Assembly (NCBI RefSeq): GCF_026339935.1
Contig: NZ_JAPEPX010000001.1
Location: forward strand, 6,351,501-6,415,500
Length of the DNA: 64,000 bases
From: Streptomyces sp. NBC_01551
GTDB taxonomy: Bacteria; Actinomycetota; Actinomycetes; Streptomycetales; Streptomycetaceae
Direction of reading: 5' to 3'
Made by a program: the position numbers and the translations under genes. Below are positions 24,327 through 34,203 of the stretch, piece after piece. Numbering within the stretch: position 1 is the stretch's first letter; each line of letters begins with the position of its first letter. Below the pieces are notes generated by a model. That model saw nothing but the letters and a program-made list of their open reading frames with translations. It did not search any database and was not told the DNA's origin.

Positions 24327-25624
24327 CCCTCTCGATCCCGCGCCCCGCCTATGCCCCCGACCCGCCCCGCGCGTACGTCGACGCCCAGGCCTGGCCGGAC
24401 GTGGCCCGGCCGTCCGCGGCCCCGTTCGGGCACGCCGCCATCGCCCGCCGGATCATCCGGAGCGCGGTGGCGGCGCTGCCCCTGCGCTGCCGTTTCGGAG
24501 ACGGGCCGGCCACCGGCACCGGGCCCTCGCTCACCGTCCACGACCCGGAGGCCTTCTTCGGCCGGATCGGGGCCGACGGCCTGATCGGGTTCGGCGAGTC
24601 CTACATGGCGGGGGAGTGGGACAGCGACGACCTGCCCGGCCTGCTGACCGTACTGGCCGCGCACGTGGACGAACTGGTGCCCGCCCCGCTGCGGCGCCTT
24701 CGCGGGGCCTGGGCGCACGGCAGGCCGCTGACGCAACTGAACTCGCGGTCGGGCGCGCGCGAGAACGCCCACCACCACTACGACCTCTCCAACGAGCTGT
24801 TCGCGCTGTTCCTGGACGAGACGCTGTCCTACTCCTCGGCGCTCTTCGCCGCCTTCCCCGCCCGCCAGGAGTCCCTCGGCACCGCCCAGCACCGCAAGAT
24901 CGACCGGCTGCTCGACCTGGCCGACGTCGGCGAGGGCACCCGCCTGCTGGAGATCGGCACCGGCTGGGGCGAGCTCGCCCTGCGGGCGGCCGCGCGCGGC
25001 GCCCAGGTGACGACCGTGACCCTCTCCGTCGAACAGCACGACCTCGCCCGACGCCGCGTCGCCGAGGCGGGCCTCGCCGGCCGGGTGGACGTCGAGCTGC
25101 GGGACTACCGGGACGTCTACGGCCGCTACGACGCCGTGGTCAGCGTCGAGATGGTCGAGGCGGTCGGCGCCGAGTACTGGCCCGCGTACTTCGGCGCGCT
25201 GCGCCGGGCCCTGCTGCCCGGCGGCCGGATCGCGCTCCAGGCCATCACCATGGGCCACCGGCAGATGCTCGACACCGCCGCCACCCACACCTGGATCAGC
25301 AAGTACGTCTTCCCCGGCGGCCTGATCCCCTCCCGCGAGGCCATCGAGGAGAACGCCGCCGCCGTGGGCCTGCGCGTCATCTCCGACCACGGGTACGCCG
25401 ACCACTACGCGCAGACCCTGCGCCTGTGGCGGGAGCGCTTCACCTCGCGGGCCGACGCCGTGGAGAGGCTGGGCTTCGACCGCACGTTCCGCCGGATGTG
25501 GGAGCTCTACCTGTCCTACTCCGAAGCCGGATTCCGCTCGCGCTACCTCGACGTCCGCCAGCTCCTGCTCACGGAGGCCGACCCCGGGCAGGAACCACAG
25601 CCGGATCCGGAGCCCCGGGCGTGA
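24323..25624 (+). CDS. CFA-type SAM-dependent fatty acyl methyltransferase
   Basis: 433 residues. An N-terminal domain (about 1-120, with GFGESYMAGEWDSDDL) precedes a SAM-binding domain containing HHHYDLSNELFALFLDETLSYSSA and LLEIGTGWGELALRAA, and a C-terminal active-site region with HTWISKYVFPGGLIPS. The family adds a methyl or methylene group to unsaturated acyl chains of phospholipids. In the mycobacterial locus the counterpart is UfaA1. GTG at 24323 overlaps both neighbours. Confidence 0.87.
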   Translation: MTLSIPRPAYAPDPPRAYVDAQAWPDVARPSAAPFGHAAIARRIIRSAVAALPLRCRFGDGPATGTGPSLTVHDPEAFFGRIGADGLIGFGESYMAGEWDSDDLPGLLTVLAAHVDELVPAPLRRLRGAWAHGRPLTQLNSRSGARENAHHHYDLSNELFALFLDETLSYSSALFAAFPARQESLGTAQHRKIDRLLDLADVGEGTRLLEIGTGWGELALRAAARGAQVTTVTLSVEQHDLARRRVAEAGLAGRVDVELRDYRDVYGRYDAVVSVEMVEAVGAEYWPAYFGALRRALLPGGRIALQAITMGHRQMLDTAATHTWISKYVFPGGLIPSREAIEENAAAVGLRVISDHGYADHYAQTLRLWRERFTSRADAVERLGFDRTFRRMWELYLSYSEAGFRSRYLDVRQLLLTEADPGQEPQPDPEPRA

Positions 25625-26445
25625 CCGGCGCGGCGCGGGAGGCCCTGGCGGCCAACCTGGCCGCCGCCGGCGCCACCGCCCTGGCGGTCATGCTGGCGAC
25701 GTTCGCCGTCGCGGTCCGCAAGGGGCCGCACCGGATCGTGGACGTCGCCTGGGGCCTCGCCTTCGCCGCCGTCGCCGCGGTCACGTACGGCCTCTCCGCC
25801 GGGTACGGGGACGACGCCCGCCGGCTCCTCGTCGCCGCCGCCACCCTCCTGTGGGGCGTGCGGCTGGCGGCGCACATCGCCCGGCGCGGCCGCGGCCACG
25901 GCGAGGACCCGCGCTACGCGAGACTCCTCGCCCGGGGGCGCGGCGGCCCGCGCCTGCGCGCGCTGCGCAAGGTCTACCTGCTCCAGGGAGCGCTGGTCTG
26001 GCTGGTCTCCCTGCCCGTGCAGGCCGCCTCGTACGTGGCCGCGCCCATCGGCGTCCTCACCGTCCTCGGTGCGGTCCTGTGGGCGGTGGGGCTGGCCTTC
26101 GAGGCCGTGGGGGACTTCCAGCTCGCCCGGTTCAAGGCCGATCCCGCCCACCGCGGCACGGTCATGGACCGGGGCCTGTGGGCATGGACCCGCCACCCCA
26201 ACTACTTCGGCGACTGCCTGGTCTGGTGGGGCCTGTACCTGATGGCCTGCGGGACCTGGCCGACCGCCCTGATGTCCCTGCTCTCGCCGGTCGTCATGAC
26301 CCTGCTGCTGACCAAGGGCAGCGGCAAACGCCTGCTGGAGGCCCATCTGGCCGACCGGCCCGGCTACGCCGCGTACACCGCCCGCACCAGCGGGTTCATT
26401 CCCCGGCGGCCTCGGGGTCCGGCAGGGCCTGCTCGGACCAGATGA
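25621..26445 (+). CDS. DUF1295 membrane protein, steroid 5-alpha reductase-like
   Basis: 274 residues with about six helices and the DUF1295/isoprenylcysteine methyltransferase-type C-terminus: RGLWAWTRHPNYFGDCLVWWGLYL and GYAAYTARTSGFIPRRP. Probably an NADPH-dependent membrane reductase acting after the methyltransferase, by analogy with 10-methyl fatty acid formation; this is inference. GTG start overlapping the previous stop (GTGA). The 3' end overlaps the convergent phosphatase gene by 50 bp. Confidence 0.82.
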   Translation: MTGAAREALAANLAAAGATALAVMLATFAVAVRKGPHRIVDVAWGLAFAAVAAVTYGLSAGYGDDARRLLVAAATLLWGVRLAAHIARRGRGHGEDPRYARLLARGRGGPRLRALRKVYLLQGALVWLVSLPVQAASYVAAPIGVLTVLGAVLWAVGLAFEAVGDFQLARFKADPAHRGTVMDRGLWAWTRHPNYFGDCLVWWGLYLMACGTWPTALMSLLSPVVMTLLLTKGSGKRLLEAHLADRPGYAAYTARTSGFIPRRPRGPAGPARTR

Positions 26446-29215
26446 CCTTCCCCTCGGGCGTGTACCTGGCCCCCCACCGGCGGCTGAGCTGCGCCACCAG
26501 GAAGAGGCCGCGACCCCCCTCGTCCGTGGTGGTGGCGTAGTGCAGCCGCGGTGAGCTGCTGCTGCCGTCGAAGACCTCGCAGGTCAGCACCCGGTCGAGG
26601 AGCAGCCGGACCCGGACCGGCTCGGCGCCGTGCCGGATGGCGTTGGTGATCAGCTCGCTCAGCACCAGTTCCGTGCCGAAGGTGAGCTCGGAGAGCCCCC
26701 ACTCCTCCAGCTTCGCCATGGCCAGGGCACGCATGCCCCCGACCGCGCTCGGCTCGAACGGCACGTCCCATTCGGCGATGTGGTCCGCCGGCAGGGCCGA
26801 CGTCCGGGCGACCAGCAGGGCCACGTCGTCGCGGGGCCGCACCGGCAGCAGCCGTTCGAGGACCGCCCGGCAGGTCTCGGCGGGCTTGCGGTCCGCGTGG
26901 GCCAGGGCGGCGCGCAGCAGGTCCAGGCCCTCGTCGATGTCCCGCGTCCGGTCCTCGACCAGCCCGTCGGTGTACAGCACCAGCTGGGTGCCCTCGCTGA
27001 GCTGCAGCTCCGCCGACTCGAAGGGGAACCCGCCCAGCCCCAGCGGCGCGCCCGCCGGCAGCTCGGGGATCTCCACGGTGCCGTCCGGGCGCACCACCGC
27101 AGGCGGCACGTGCCCGGCCCGCGCCACCGTGCAGCGCTGGTTCACCGCGTCGTACACGGCGTACATGCAGGTGGCGCCGAGCAGGCCGCCCTGGGCGCCG
27201 CCGCCCTCCCCGCCGCTCTGGTCGATGTACTGCACGAGGTCGTCCAGCCGGGCCAGCAGCTCGTCGGGGGGCAGGTCCAGGGACGAGAAGTTCAGTACGG
27301 CCGTCCGCAGCCGGCCCATGGCCGCCGCGGCGTGCAGACCGTGCCCGACGACGTCCCCGACGACCAGCGCCACCCGGCTGCCGGGGAGCGGGATCACGTC
27401 GAACCAGTCGCCGCCCACCCCGGACTGCGCGGGCAGGTAGTAGTGGGCCACCTCCACGGCGCTCTGCTCGGGCAGGTCGCGCGGCAGCAGGCTGCGCTGG
27501 AGGGTCACGGCCAGGGTGTGCTCACGGGTGTAGCGGCGCGCGTTGTCGATGCTGACCCCGGCCCGGGCGACCAGCTCCTCCGCCAGCGACAGGTCCTCCT
27601 CGTCGAAGGGCTCCGGCTTCTGCGAGCGCCAGAAGTTGACCACGCCGAGCACCACCCCGCGGGCCTTGAGGGGGGCCGTGATCAGCGAGTGCACGCCGTA
27701 GTCGATGATGGCCCGCGCCCGCGGCGGGTCCTGGGCGTGCCAGCCGGTCGCGTCGGCCAGCTGGGGCACCACCTCGGCCCGACCGCTGCTGAGGCCGCGC
27801 GCCTGCGGGGTGGAGTCCACGAAGTCGATCAGCCTGCCGCGCGGGTAGAGCGGCACGTCGTCGTGGATCCCGCTGAACCCGGTGCGGCGCAAGTCGGCCG
27901 ACGCGGCGGTGGGCTCCTCGCCGTGCAGCACCGGCTCCGCCAGATCGACGGTCGCGAAGTCCGCGAACCGGGGTACGGCGACATCCGCCAGCTCCTGGGC
28001 GGTCTGCTCCACGTCCAGGGTCGTGCCCACGCCGACCCCGGCGTCGTAGAGCAGTTTCAGGCGCCTGCGGGCCGCCTCGGCGCGGGTGCTGAGCACCTGC
28101 ATCTCGGTCGAGTCCCGGATGGTGACGGCCGCCCCCTCGGGCCCGCCACCGGGCTTGGTCGGCCGCTGGTTGATCACCAGCAGCCGCTCCCCGGCCTCGT
28201 GCACCTCGTCGGTGGCCACCCGGCGGGACAGCAGCAGCTCGCCCAGGTGACGGTCGAGCCCCACACGGTCGATGCGCTGCCCCTCGGCGTCCGCCGGCAG
28301 CCGCAGCAGCCGTTTGGCCTCGTCGTTGGCGAGCAGCAGCACCCCGGCCCCGTCGGTGATCAGGACGCCCTCGCGGACGGCGTGCAGCACCGCGTCGTGG
28401 TGCTCGTACATCCGGGTCATTTCGAGCGGGCCGAGTCCGTGCGTCTGGCGCCGCAGGCGTCTGCTGATCAGTGCCGCGCCCGCGGTGGCCAGGGCCAGGG
28501 CCGCCGCGCTGGCGCCGAGGATGACGGGGAGCTGCCGGTTGACCACCCCGGTGACGTTCTCGACCGTGAGCCCGGCCGACACCAGGGCCTCCACCTGGCC
28601 GTCGTCGGTGAACACCGGCACCACGGCCTGGATCTCCTGGCCGAGCGGCCCCTTCACGCTTTCGGTGTACACCTCGCCGTTGAGCGACGGTTCGATCGTG
28701 CCGACGAACTTCTTCCCGATGCGGTCGGGGAGGGGGTGGGTGTAGCGGATCCCCTCCGTGTCCATGACGACGATGAAGTCCACCCCGGCGGCCTTGCGGG
28801 TCTCCTCGGTGAGCGGTTGCAGGATCTTGGTGGGATCCGGGGTCTGGAGCGCCGCGTGCAGCCCGAGCGAATGGGCGAACGTCTCCGCGACCGCGACCGA
28901 ACGGGCGCGGGCCTCGCGGTCCACGTCGTGACGCGACTGGAGTACCAGCGCGAGTACCGCCCCGGCGGCGAGCAGCACCACGACCGCCACCTGAAGGACG
29001 AATACCTGTCGGGCGACGCTTCGCGGGCGATTCCGTCTCAGTGACCGCACCGACGTCCCCGGCACGGGCTGCAAGGATGGGTCACGAACTATTTGTAGCA
29101 CTGCCGGTGGCCTGAGGTCGGTCGAGATACCCCGGCGGGGTGGCGCGGCGATTCGCGCCGGCCGCCGCGCGGGCGGTGCAACGCGCACCTCACGGCCTTG
29201 TCCGGGCTCTGGCAC
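26396..29215 (-). CDS. Membrane sensor with PAS, GAF, SpoIIE phosphatase and HATPase domains
   Basis: Up to 939 residues. Order: membrane helix (about 72-93), an extracytoplasmic cache-type sensor (about 95-225), second helix (about 230-252), PAS (about 265-380), GAF (about 390-545), SpoIIE/PP2C phosphatase (about 560-790, with GVGGDWFDVIPLPGSRVALVVGDVVGHG) and a C-terminal anti-sigma-type kinase domain (about 805-930, ELVLSELITNAIRHG). Such Streptomyces proteins control sigma factors by partner switching. The start is uncertain: GTG 29215 gives the longest product, GTG 29101 is equally possible, and the sequence between is poorly codon-biased. Confidence 0.83.
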   Translation of the reverse strand: MPEPGQGREVRVAPPARRPARIAAPPRRGISTDLRPPAVLQIVRDPSLQPVPGTSVRSLRRNRPRSVARQVFVLQVAVVVLLAAGAVLALVLQSRHDVDREARARSVAVAETFAHSLGLHAALQTPDPTKILQPLTEETRKAAGVDFIVVMDTEGIRYTHPLPDRIGKKFVGTIEPSLNGEVYTESVKGPLGQEIQAVVPVFTDDGQVEALVSAGLTVENVTGVVNRQLPVILGASAAALALATAGAALISRRLRRQTHGLGPLEMTRMYEHHDAVLHAVREGVLITDGAGVLLLANDEAKRLLRLPADAEGQRIDRVGLDRHLGELLLSRRVATDEVHEAGERLLVINQRPTKPGGGPEGAAVTIRDSTEMQVLSTRAEAARRRLKLLYDAGVGVGTTLDVEQTAQELADVAVPRFADFATVDLAEPVLHGEEPTAASADLRRTGFSGIHDDVPLYPRGRLIDFVDSTPQARGLSSGRAEVVPQLADATGWHAQDPPRARAIIDYGVHSLITAPLKARGVVLGVVNFWRSQKPEPFDEEDLSLAEELVARAGVSIDNARRYTREHTLAVTLQRSLLPRDLPEQSAVEVAHYYLPAQSGVGGDWFDVIPLPGSRVALVVGDVVGHGLHAAAAMGRLRTAVLNFSSLDLPPDELLARLDDLVQYIDQSGGEGGGAQGGLLGATCMYAVYDAVNQRCTVARAGHVPPAVVRPDGTVEIPELPAGAPLGLGGFPFESAELQLSEGTQLVLYTDGLVEDRTRDIDEGLDLLRAALAHADRKPAETCRAVLERLLPVRPRDDVALLVARTSALPADHIAEWDVPFEPSAVGGMRALAMAKLEEWGLSELTFGTELVLSELITNAIRHGAEPVRVRLLLDRVLTCEVFDGSSSSPRLHYATTTDEGGRGLFLVAQLSRRWGARYTPEGKVIWSEQALPDPEAAGE

Positions 29216-29268
29216 TACCGTGAATCCCGTGGGTCAGTCGCAGCCGCGTGGCGAGGAGGCCGGGAACC

Positions 29269-30048
29269 GTGTCGACGTCCAGCCATGAGATTTTCGGAGC
29301 GCCGTGCTGGGTCAGCCTGATGACCCGGGACCTCGCCTCCGCCCACGCCTTCTACGGCGCCGTACTGGGCTGGCAATTCCGGCCCACCCGGCTCGGCGAG
29401 CAGTTCTCGGTCGCCATGCTCGACGGCGTGCCGGTCGCCGGGATCGGCGCCCTGGCGCTGCGGCTGGGCATCCCGGTGGCCTGGACCCCGTACTTCGCGG
29501 TCGAGGACGCCGATGTGACGGCCGCGCGGATCCGCGAGCGCGGCGCCACGACGGCGGTCGGCCCGCTCGCCTTCGGGACCGGGCGCGCCGCGCTCGCCGC
29601 CGACCCCGACGGGGCGGTCTTCGGGTTCTGGCAGGGCGAGGTCATCCCCGACTGGACCGCCCGCGGGGACGGGGCCGCCGCGTGGATCGAACTCCACACC
29701 CGGGACGCGTTCGCCGCCGCGGTCTTCTACGGGGAGGTCCTGGACTGGGCCTGCGAACGGCCGGGCTGCTGCGACGTCTCCTACGAGCAGGGCCGCGTCA
29801 TCGTCCGCCGGGGCCACGACACGGTGGCGCGGATCAGCGGCGGGGCCGTCGAGGCGGCCCCCGACCCGCAGGTCCGGCCGCGCTGGCACGTCCACTTCTC
29901 GGTGCTCGACCTGGAGAAGGCCGTGGAGACCGCCACCACGTTCGGCGGATCGGCCGTCTCCCCCGTCCAGACCGGGCCCACCAGCCGCTCGATCACCCTC
30001 CGCGACCCGGACGGCGCACTGTTCACCATCGTCTCGCCGAACACCTGA
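29269..30048 (+). CDS. Two-domain VOC (glyoxalase-like) protein
   Basis: 259 residues containing two VOC repeats (about 8-125 and 135-259), opening with GAPCWVSLMTRDLASAHAFYGAVLGWQF and ending in ITLRDPDGALFTIVSP. VOC proteins bind a metal and catalyse varied reactions or bind small ligands; no substrate can be assigned. GTG at 29269 is supported by GAGGAGG nine bases upstream. It is divergent from the large sensor-phosphatase. Confidence 0.82.
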   Translation: MSTSSHEIFGAPCWVSLMTRDLASAHAFYGAVLGWQFRPTRLGEQFSVAMLDGVPVAGIGALALRLGIPVAWTPYFAVEDADVTAARIRERGATTAVGPLAFGTGRAALAADPDGAVFGFWQGEVIPDWTARGDGAAAWIELHTRDAFAAAVFYGEVLDWACERPGCCDVSYEQGRVIVRRGHDTVARISGGAVEAAPDPQVRPRWHVHFSVLDLEKAVETATTFGGSAVSPVQTGPTSRSITLRDPDGALFTIVSPNT

Positions 30049-30177
30049 CGGGCCGGTCCGGCCCCCTCCGGCCCCGCCGGCGTTCGAGGCTCCGCGCGGC
30101 GGGCCCGTTGCCCAGCGCGGGACCGCTCGTTGACCCGTCTGACGTGGGCGTTGGCGGTACGGGGACGAGGGATCCGG

Positions 30178-33100
30178 GTGGCGGTAGCACGCAGGACGGT
30201 ACTGCAGGCGGCTTCTGCCGGTACGGCGGCGGCGCTCCTCGGGTCCGCCCCGGCAGCGGCGGCCACCGCCGCACCGGGCGTCGGCGCACCGGCCGCCGGC
30301 GCACCCGCTTCCGACGATCCGGTCAGGCTGCGCCTCACCGCCGCCACCAACGGCGCGGCGACCACCACCGCCACCGCGGACCGCGTCATCGCCGAGGTGC
30401 AGGGGATCCTCTGGGAGCTGACGCCGGACGGCTCGGCCGCGCGCGCACTGACCCCGCCCGACCTGGAGCCGACCCGCCCCGTGCTCTCGCCCGACGGCCG
30501 CCAGGTGGCGATGAGCGCCTACCGCGACGGCACCTTCCACATCTGGCTGATGAACGCCGACGGCTCGGGCCTGCGCAGGCTCACCGACGGCCCGTTCGAC
30601 CACCGCGCGCCCGCCTGGTCCCCCGACGGCACCACGATCGCCTGCTGCTCCGAACGCGGTGGCGACCCGGTGGCGGGCAGCCCGTACCGCATCTGGACCG
30701 TACGGGTACGCGACGGCCACGCCCGCCGCCTCACCGGCCTCCCCGGCCAGAGCGGGCCCGGACAGGGCGGCGAGTGGGAGGACTTCGACCCGGCCTGGTC
30801 CGCCGACGGCTCCCGGGTGCTGTTCGTACGCGGAACCTTCGCCGGGGAAACCCTCACGGCCCGCACCCTCGCCTCGGTGGCCGCCACGCCCCTGGCCGAC
30901 GCCGACGCCCCTGGGGCCCCCGGCGCCTCCGACGCCCCTGAAGCCGGCGACGACGATGCCCCCGCCGACGCCCCCGCACCTGTGCGGACCGAGCACACCG
31001 TCGCCGACGGCCGCCTGCTCGCCCCGGCGCTCTCCCCGGCCGGCCGCACCGCCTGGCTGTGCGCCCTGCCCGGGCCCCGCAAGGCCGAGCACCTGACCCT
31101 GTTCGTGGACGGCCGCCACGTCGCCCTCGACGGCGATCTCGCGCCCGCGCCGCCGCGCTGGGCCGGGGACGACCAACTGCTGATCACCCTCGACGGCCGG
31201 TTCCGGCTGATCCGCCCCCACCGGGAGAACACCGGCCGCGAACTCCCCCTCGACGCCACCCTCGACATCCGCCGGCCCCGCTACCGGGCCAAGGCGTACG
31301 TCCTGGAGGCCGAACGGGACCGCCCGGTGCGCGGCATCCACCTGCCGGCCCTCTCTCCCGACGGCCGCAGCGTGGCCTTCGCCTCCCTGAACTCCCTGTG
31401 GGTGGCGTCCGTGACCGGGGGCGCGCCGCGCCGGATCGTCCGCGCCGCCGCCACCACGTACGTCCAGGCCCCCGTATGGACGCCCGACGGCCGCGCCCTG
31501 CTCTACACCGACGACCGCGACGGCCTGAACGCCGTCCGCCGCCGCGAGCTGGCCGACGGCGCCGAACGCGTGCTCGCCCCCGGCGGGCGCGTCTACGGCG
31601 CCCTCTCCCCGGACGGCACCCGCCTGGCCGCCCTCGACATGTCCGGCCGCCTCCTCGTGCGCGACCTGGCCACCGGGGCCGAGACCCGCCTGGCGGACGC
31701 CCTCGGCGGCGGTGGGCTGCCCGGCCCGCCGAGCTGGTCCCCGGACGGCCGCCACCTCGCCCTCTGCGACCGCAACCGGCTCAGCCGGCGATTCCGCGAG
31801 GGCTACAACCTCATCCGGATCGTCGACGCGAGCAGCGGTGCGTCCCGTCTGTACGCCCTCGCCCCGCACGCCTCGCTGTCCGACCGCTACGCCTCCGGCC
31901 CCGCGTGGTCCCCCGACGGCCGCCACCTGGCCTGCGTCAGCGAATCAGCCCTGTGGCTGCTCCCGGTCACCCCCGACGGCGCCCCGGACGGCCCGGCCCG
32001 CCGCCTCACCGACGAACCCGCCGACCACCCCTCCTGGTCCGGGGACTCCCGCACGCTGCTCTACCAGTCCGGCGCCCGGCTGCGCCTGCTATCCCTCGAC
32101 GCCGCGGGCGCCCCGGCCGGCCCGGCCCGGAGCGTGCCGGTCGCGCTGAGCTACCGCAGGCCGGCCCCCGTGGACACCGTCGTACGGGCCGGGCAGCTCT
32201 GGGACGCCACCGGCTCCGCGCCGCGCGCCGACGTGGACGTCCTGATCAGCGGCGGCCGGATCACCGCCGTCGAACCGCACCGGCCGGGGGTGCGCCGCCG
32301 GGCCACCCGTACCGTCGACGCGTCCGGTGCCACCGTGCTGCCGGGTCTGTGGGACGCGCACATCCACCCGTACCTGAACACCTACGGCGCGCGCGAGGGC
32401 GCGACCCTGCTCGCCTACGGGATCACCACCGCGGTCTCGCTCGGCGGTTCGGCGTACGAGCAGGCCCGGGTACGGGAGGACATCCTGGCGGGTCGGCTCG
32501 CCGCGCCCCGGCTGCTGGCCGGCGGAGAACTCCTGGACGGCTCCCGGGTCGCCTACAGCATGGGCCGCGCCCACCGCACGCCGGAGGGCTTCACCCGCTC
32601 GCTGGCCCGGGCCGCCGCCCTCGACTGGGACTTCGTCAAGACCTACGTCCGGGCCCCGTACCCGCAGATGGCGCAGGCCGCCCGATTCGCGCACGAGCGG
32701 CTGGGGGTTCCCGCCGGCTCGCACCTGTGCGCGGCCGGGATCCACGCGGGGCAGGACCTGACCACGCATCTGGTGGCCACCGAGCGCGCGGAGTCCGGGC
32801 ACGGCGCGACCCCGTCGGGCCACACCTACCAGGACGCCCTGGAGCTCTACACCCGCGGCGGCTTCCATCTGATCGCCACGCCGTTCACGGCGCTGCCCCT
32901 GCTCGGCCAGGACCCCGGTGCCGCCGCCGACGCGCGGGTGACGGCCCTGATGCCGCCGTGGGACGTGGTGGCGGTCAAGGCGGTGGCCGGGGAGCCGCCC
33001 ACCGAGGAGCAGCTGACCGCCCTGGAGCGGGAGGTCGCCGTCTACCGGCGGGCCCTGCGGGGCGGCGCGTGGCTGGCCCTGGGCACCGACGCGCCACTGA

Positions 33101-33465
33101 CCCCGGTCGGACTCCAGCTCCACCTGGTGCTGCGGGCCCTGCACCGGTACGGAATGAGCCCGGCCGAGGCCCTGACCACGGTGACGCGGACCCCGGCGCG
33201 CGTCTTCGGCGTCGCGGACCGCCTCGGCACGGTGGAGACCGGGAAACTGGCGGACCTGACCGTCGTCGACGGGGATCCGTTCGCGGACTTCGCCGCCCTG
33301 ATCCGGACCCGCGCTGCCGTCCGGGGCGGCGTCGTCCACGAACGCGCCGCGATCGTCGAGGAGTTCGCCCGGCGCACCCCGGCCGAGAACCCCGGCGACG
33401 ACTGGCGCGCGGTCGCCCGCGAGCTGGCCCGGGACAGCTGCTGCGGCTCCCCGTTCGCGGGCTGA
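30178..33465 (+). CDS. Tat-exported beta-propeller amidohydrolase fusion
   Basis: 1095 residues. A Tat-like signal (ARRTVL, residues 4-9, then an Ala-rich core) precedes a TolB-like beta-propeller of many PD40/WD-type repeats, recognisable by recurring LSPDGR, WSPDGT and WSADGS turns, to about residue 655. The C-terminal amidohydrolase domain (about 660-1075) has the metal motif DAHIHPY, the segment GSHLCAAGIHAG, ALGTDAPLTP and a FGVADRLGTVETGKLADLTVVDGDP ending. It probably hydrolyses an amide or cyclic amide outside the cell. GTG 30178 has GAGG seven bases upstream. Confidence 0.82.
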   Translation: MAVARRTVLQAASAGTAAALLGSAPAAAATAAPGVGAPAAGAPASDDPVRLRLTAATNGAATTTATADRVIAEVQGILWELTPDGSAARALTPPDLEPTRPVLSPDGRQVAMSAYRDGTFHIWLMNADGSGLRRLTDGPFDHRAPAWSPDGTTIACCSERGGDPVAGSPYRIWTVRVRDGHARRLTGLPGQSGPGQGGEWEDFDPAWSADGSRVLFVRGTFAGETLTARTLASVAATPLADADAPGAPGASDAPEAGDDDAPADAPAPVRTEHTVADGRLLAPALSPAGRTAWLCALPGPRKAEHLTLFVDGRHVALDGDLAPAPPRWAGDDQLLITLDGRFRLIRPHRENTGRELPLDATLDIRRPRYRAKAYVLEAERDRPVRGIHLPALSPDGRSVAFASLNSLWVASVTGGAPRRIVRAAATTYVQAPVWTPDGRALLYTDDRDGLNAVRRRELADGAERVLAPGGRVYGALSPDGTRLAALDMSGRLLVRDLATGAETRLADALGGGGLPGPPSWSPDGRHLALCDRNRLSRRFREGYNLIRIVDASSGASRLYALAPHASLSDRYASGPAWSPDGRHLACVSESALWLLPVTPDGAPDGPARRLTDEPADHPSWSGDSRTLLYQSGARLRLLSLDAAGAPAGPARSVPVALSYRRPAPVDTVVRAGQLWDATGSAPRADVDVLISGGRITAVEPHRPGVRRRATRTVDASGATVLPGLWDAHIHPYLNTYGAREGATLLAYGITTAVSLGGSAYEQARVREDILAGRLAAPRLLAGGELLDGSRVAYSMGRAHRTPEGFTRSLARAAALDWDFVKTYVRAPYPQMAQAARFAHERLGVPAGSHLCAAGIHAGQDLTTHLVATERAESGHGATPSGHTYQDALELYTRGGFHLIATPFTALPLLGQDPGAAADARVTALMPPWDVVAVKAVAGEPPTEEQLTALEREVAVYRRALRGGAWLALGTDAPLTPVGLQLHLVLRALHRYGMSPAEALTTVTRTPARVFGVADRLGTVETGKLADLTVVDGDPFADFAALIRTRAAVRGGVVHERAAIVEEFARRTPAENPGDDWRAVARELARDSCCGSPFAG

Positions 33466-33587
33466 CGGGCCGGCGGGCAGAGCGGCCGACGGGCCGGCGG
33501 GCTGGCCGAGTCCCGCCCTGGTGGCCGTCCGCGCCGGTGCGGCACCATCGCCGTGTCCGTACGGTCGCCGAGCCGAAGGAACCGCCC

Positions 33588-34124
33588 GTGCACACACCAC
33601 CCCGCACGCACCCGCGCATCCGCTCCCTCGTCACCGCACTCGCCCTGATCGCCGGCGCGCTCCTCGCGCCCGGCGTCGGGGTGCTGGCCGGGGCCACCGA
33701 CGCGCACGCCGCCCCCACCAAGATCAGCCACGCCACCGCGACCTCGATGTTCCGCCAGTCGGGGATCACCTGGTCCTCGTCGGGCAACTGCTCCGACCGC
33801 AACAATGGCAGCTGCACGTCGTTCGAGCAGCTGAACCTCGCCACCGCCCAGGCCGCGCAGACCCTCAGGAGCGCGAGCGGCTGCGCCCTGAACATCACCG
33901 GCGGCACGGAGACGGGGCACGCGAGCGGCACGTACTCCCACTGGAACGGCTACAAGCTCGACTTCGGGAAGGCGGGCTGCCTGACCACGTACGTCAAGAA
34001 CACCTTCACGTACATCGGCCCGCGCGGCGACGGTGCTCCGCAGTGGAAGTCGGGCTCGGGCAACATCTACGCCGACGAGGGCAACCACTGGGACGTCCTC
34101 TACTACACCTGCGGCGGCTGCTGA
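33588..34124 (+). CDS. Small secreted protein, peptidase M15-like
   Basis: 178 residues with a signal peptide (basic start, hydrophobic core, cleavage near AHA-AP at about 42). The mature part has spacing reminiscent of zinc D-Ala-D-Ala peptidases: YSHWNGYKLDF (S-H...G...D) and DEGNHWDV (E..HW), which could supply His, Asp and His zinc ligands, plus four or five cysteines. It could act on cell-wall peptides. The domain is small and I infer the family from motif spacing only. GTG at 33588 has AAGGA seven bases upstream. Confidence 0.7.
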   Translation: MHTPPRTHPRIRSLVTALALIAGALLAPGVGVLAGATDAHAAPTKISHATATSMFRQSGITWSSSGNCSDRNNGSCTSFEQLNLATAQAAQTLRSASGCALNITGGTETGHASGTYSHWNGYKLDFGKAGCLTTYVKNTFTYIGPRGDGAPQWKSGSGNIYADEGNHWDVLYYTCGGC

Positions 34125-34146
34125 GCCGGCCCTCACCCGCACCGCA

Positions 34147-34193
34147 GCGCGCCGCCTCCCCGCCGCCGCGAGGGCACCGGGGAGGCAGCGCGC
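34147..34193. terminator. Bidirectional terminator-like hairpin
   Basis: GCCTCCCCG (34154-34162) pairs with CGGGGAGGC (34178-34186), with further partial pairing outside (GCGC arms). It lies between the stop of the secreted protein (34124) and the stop of the convergent CsbD gene (34204), so it can serve both. Confidence 0.65.
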
Positions 34194-34203
34194 CGTGCGG
34201 GCG

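Noticed and set aside
29215..31926. A 903-residue minus-strand frame over the VOC and amidohydrolase genes
   Set aside because: Shadow of the plus-strand genes; no domain or start signal.
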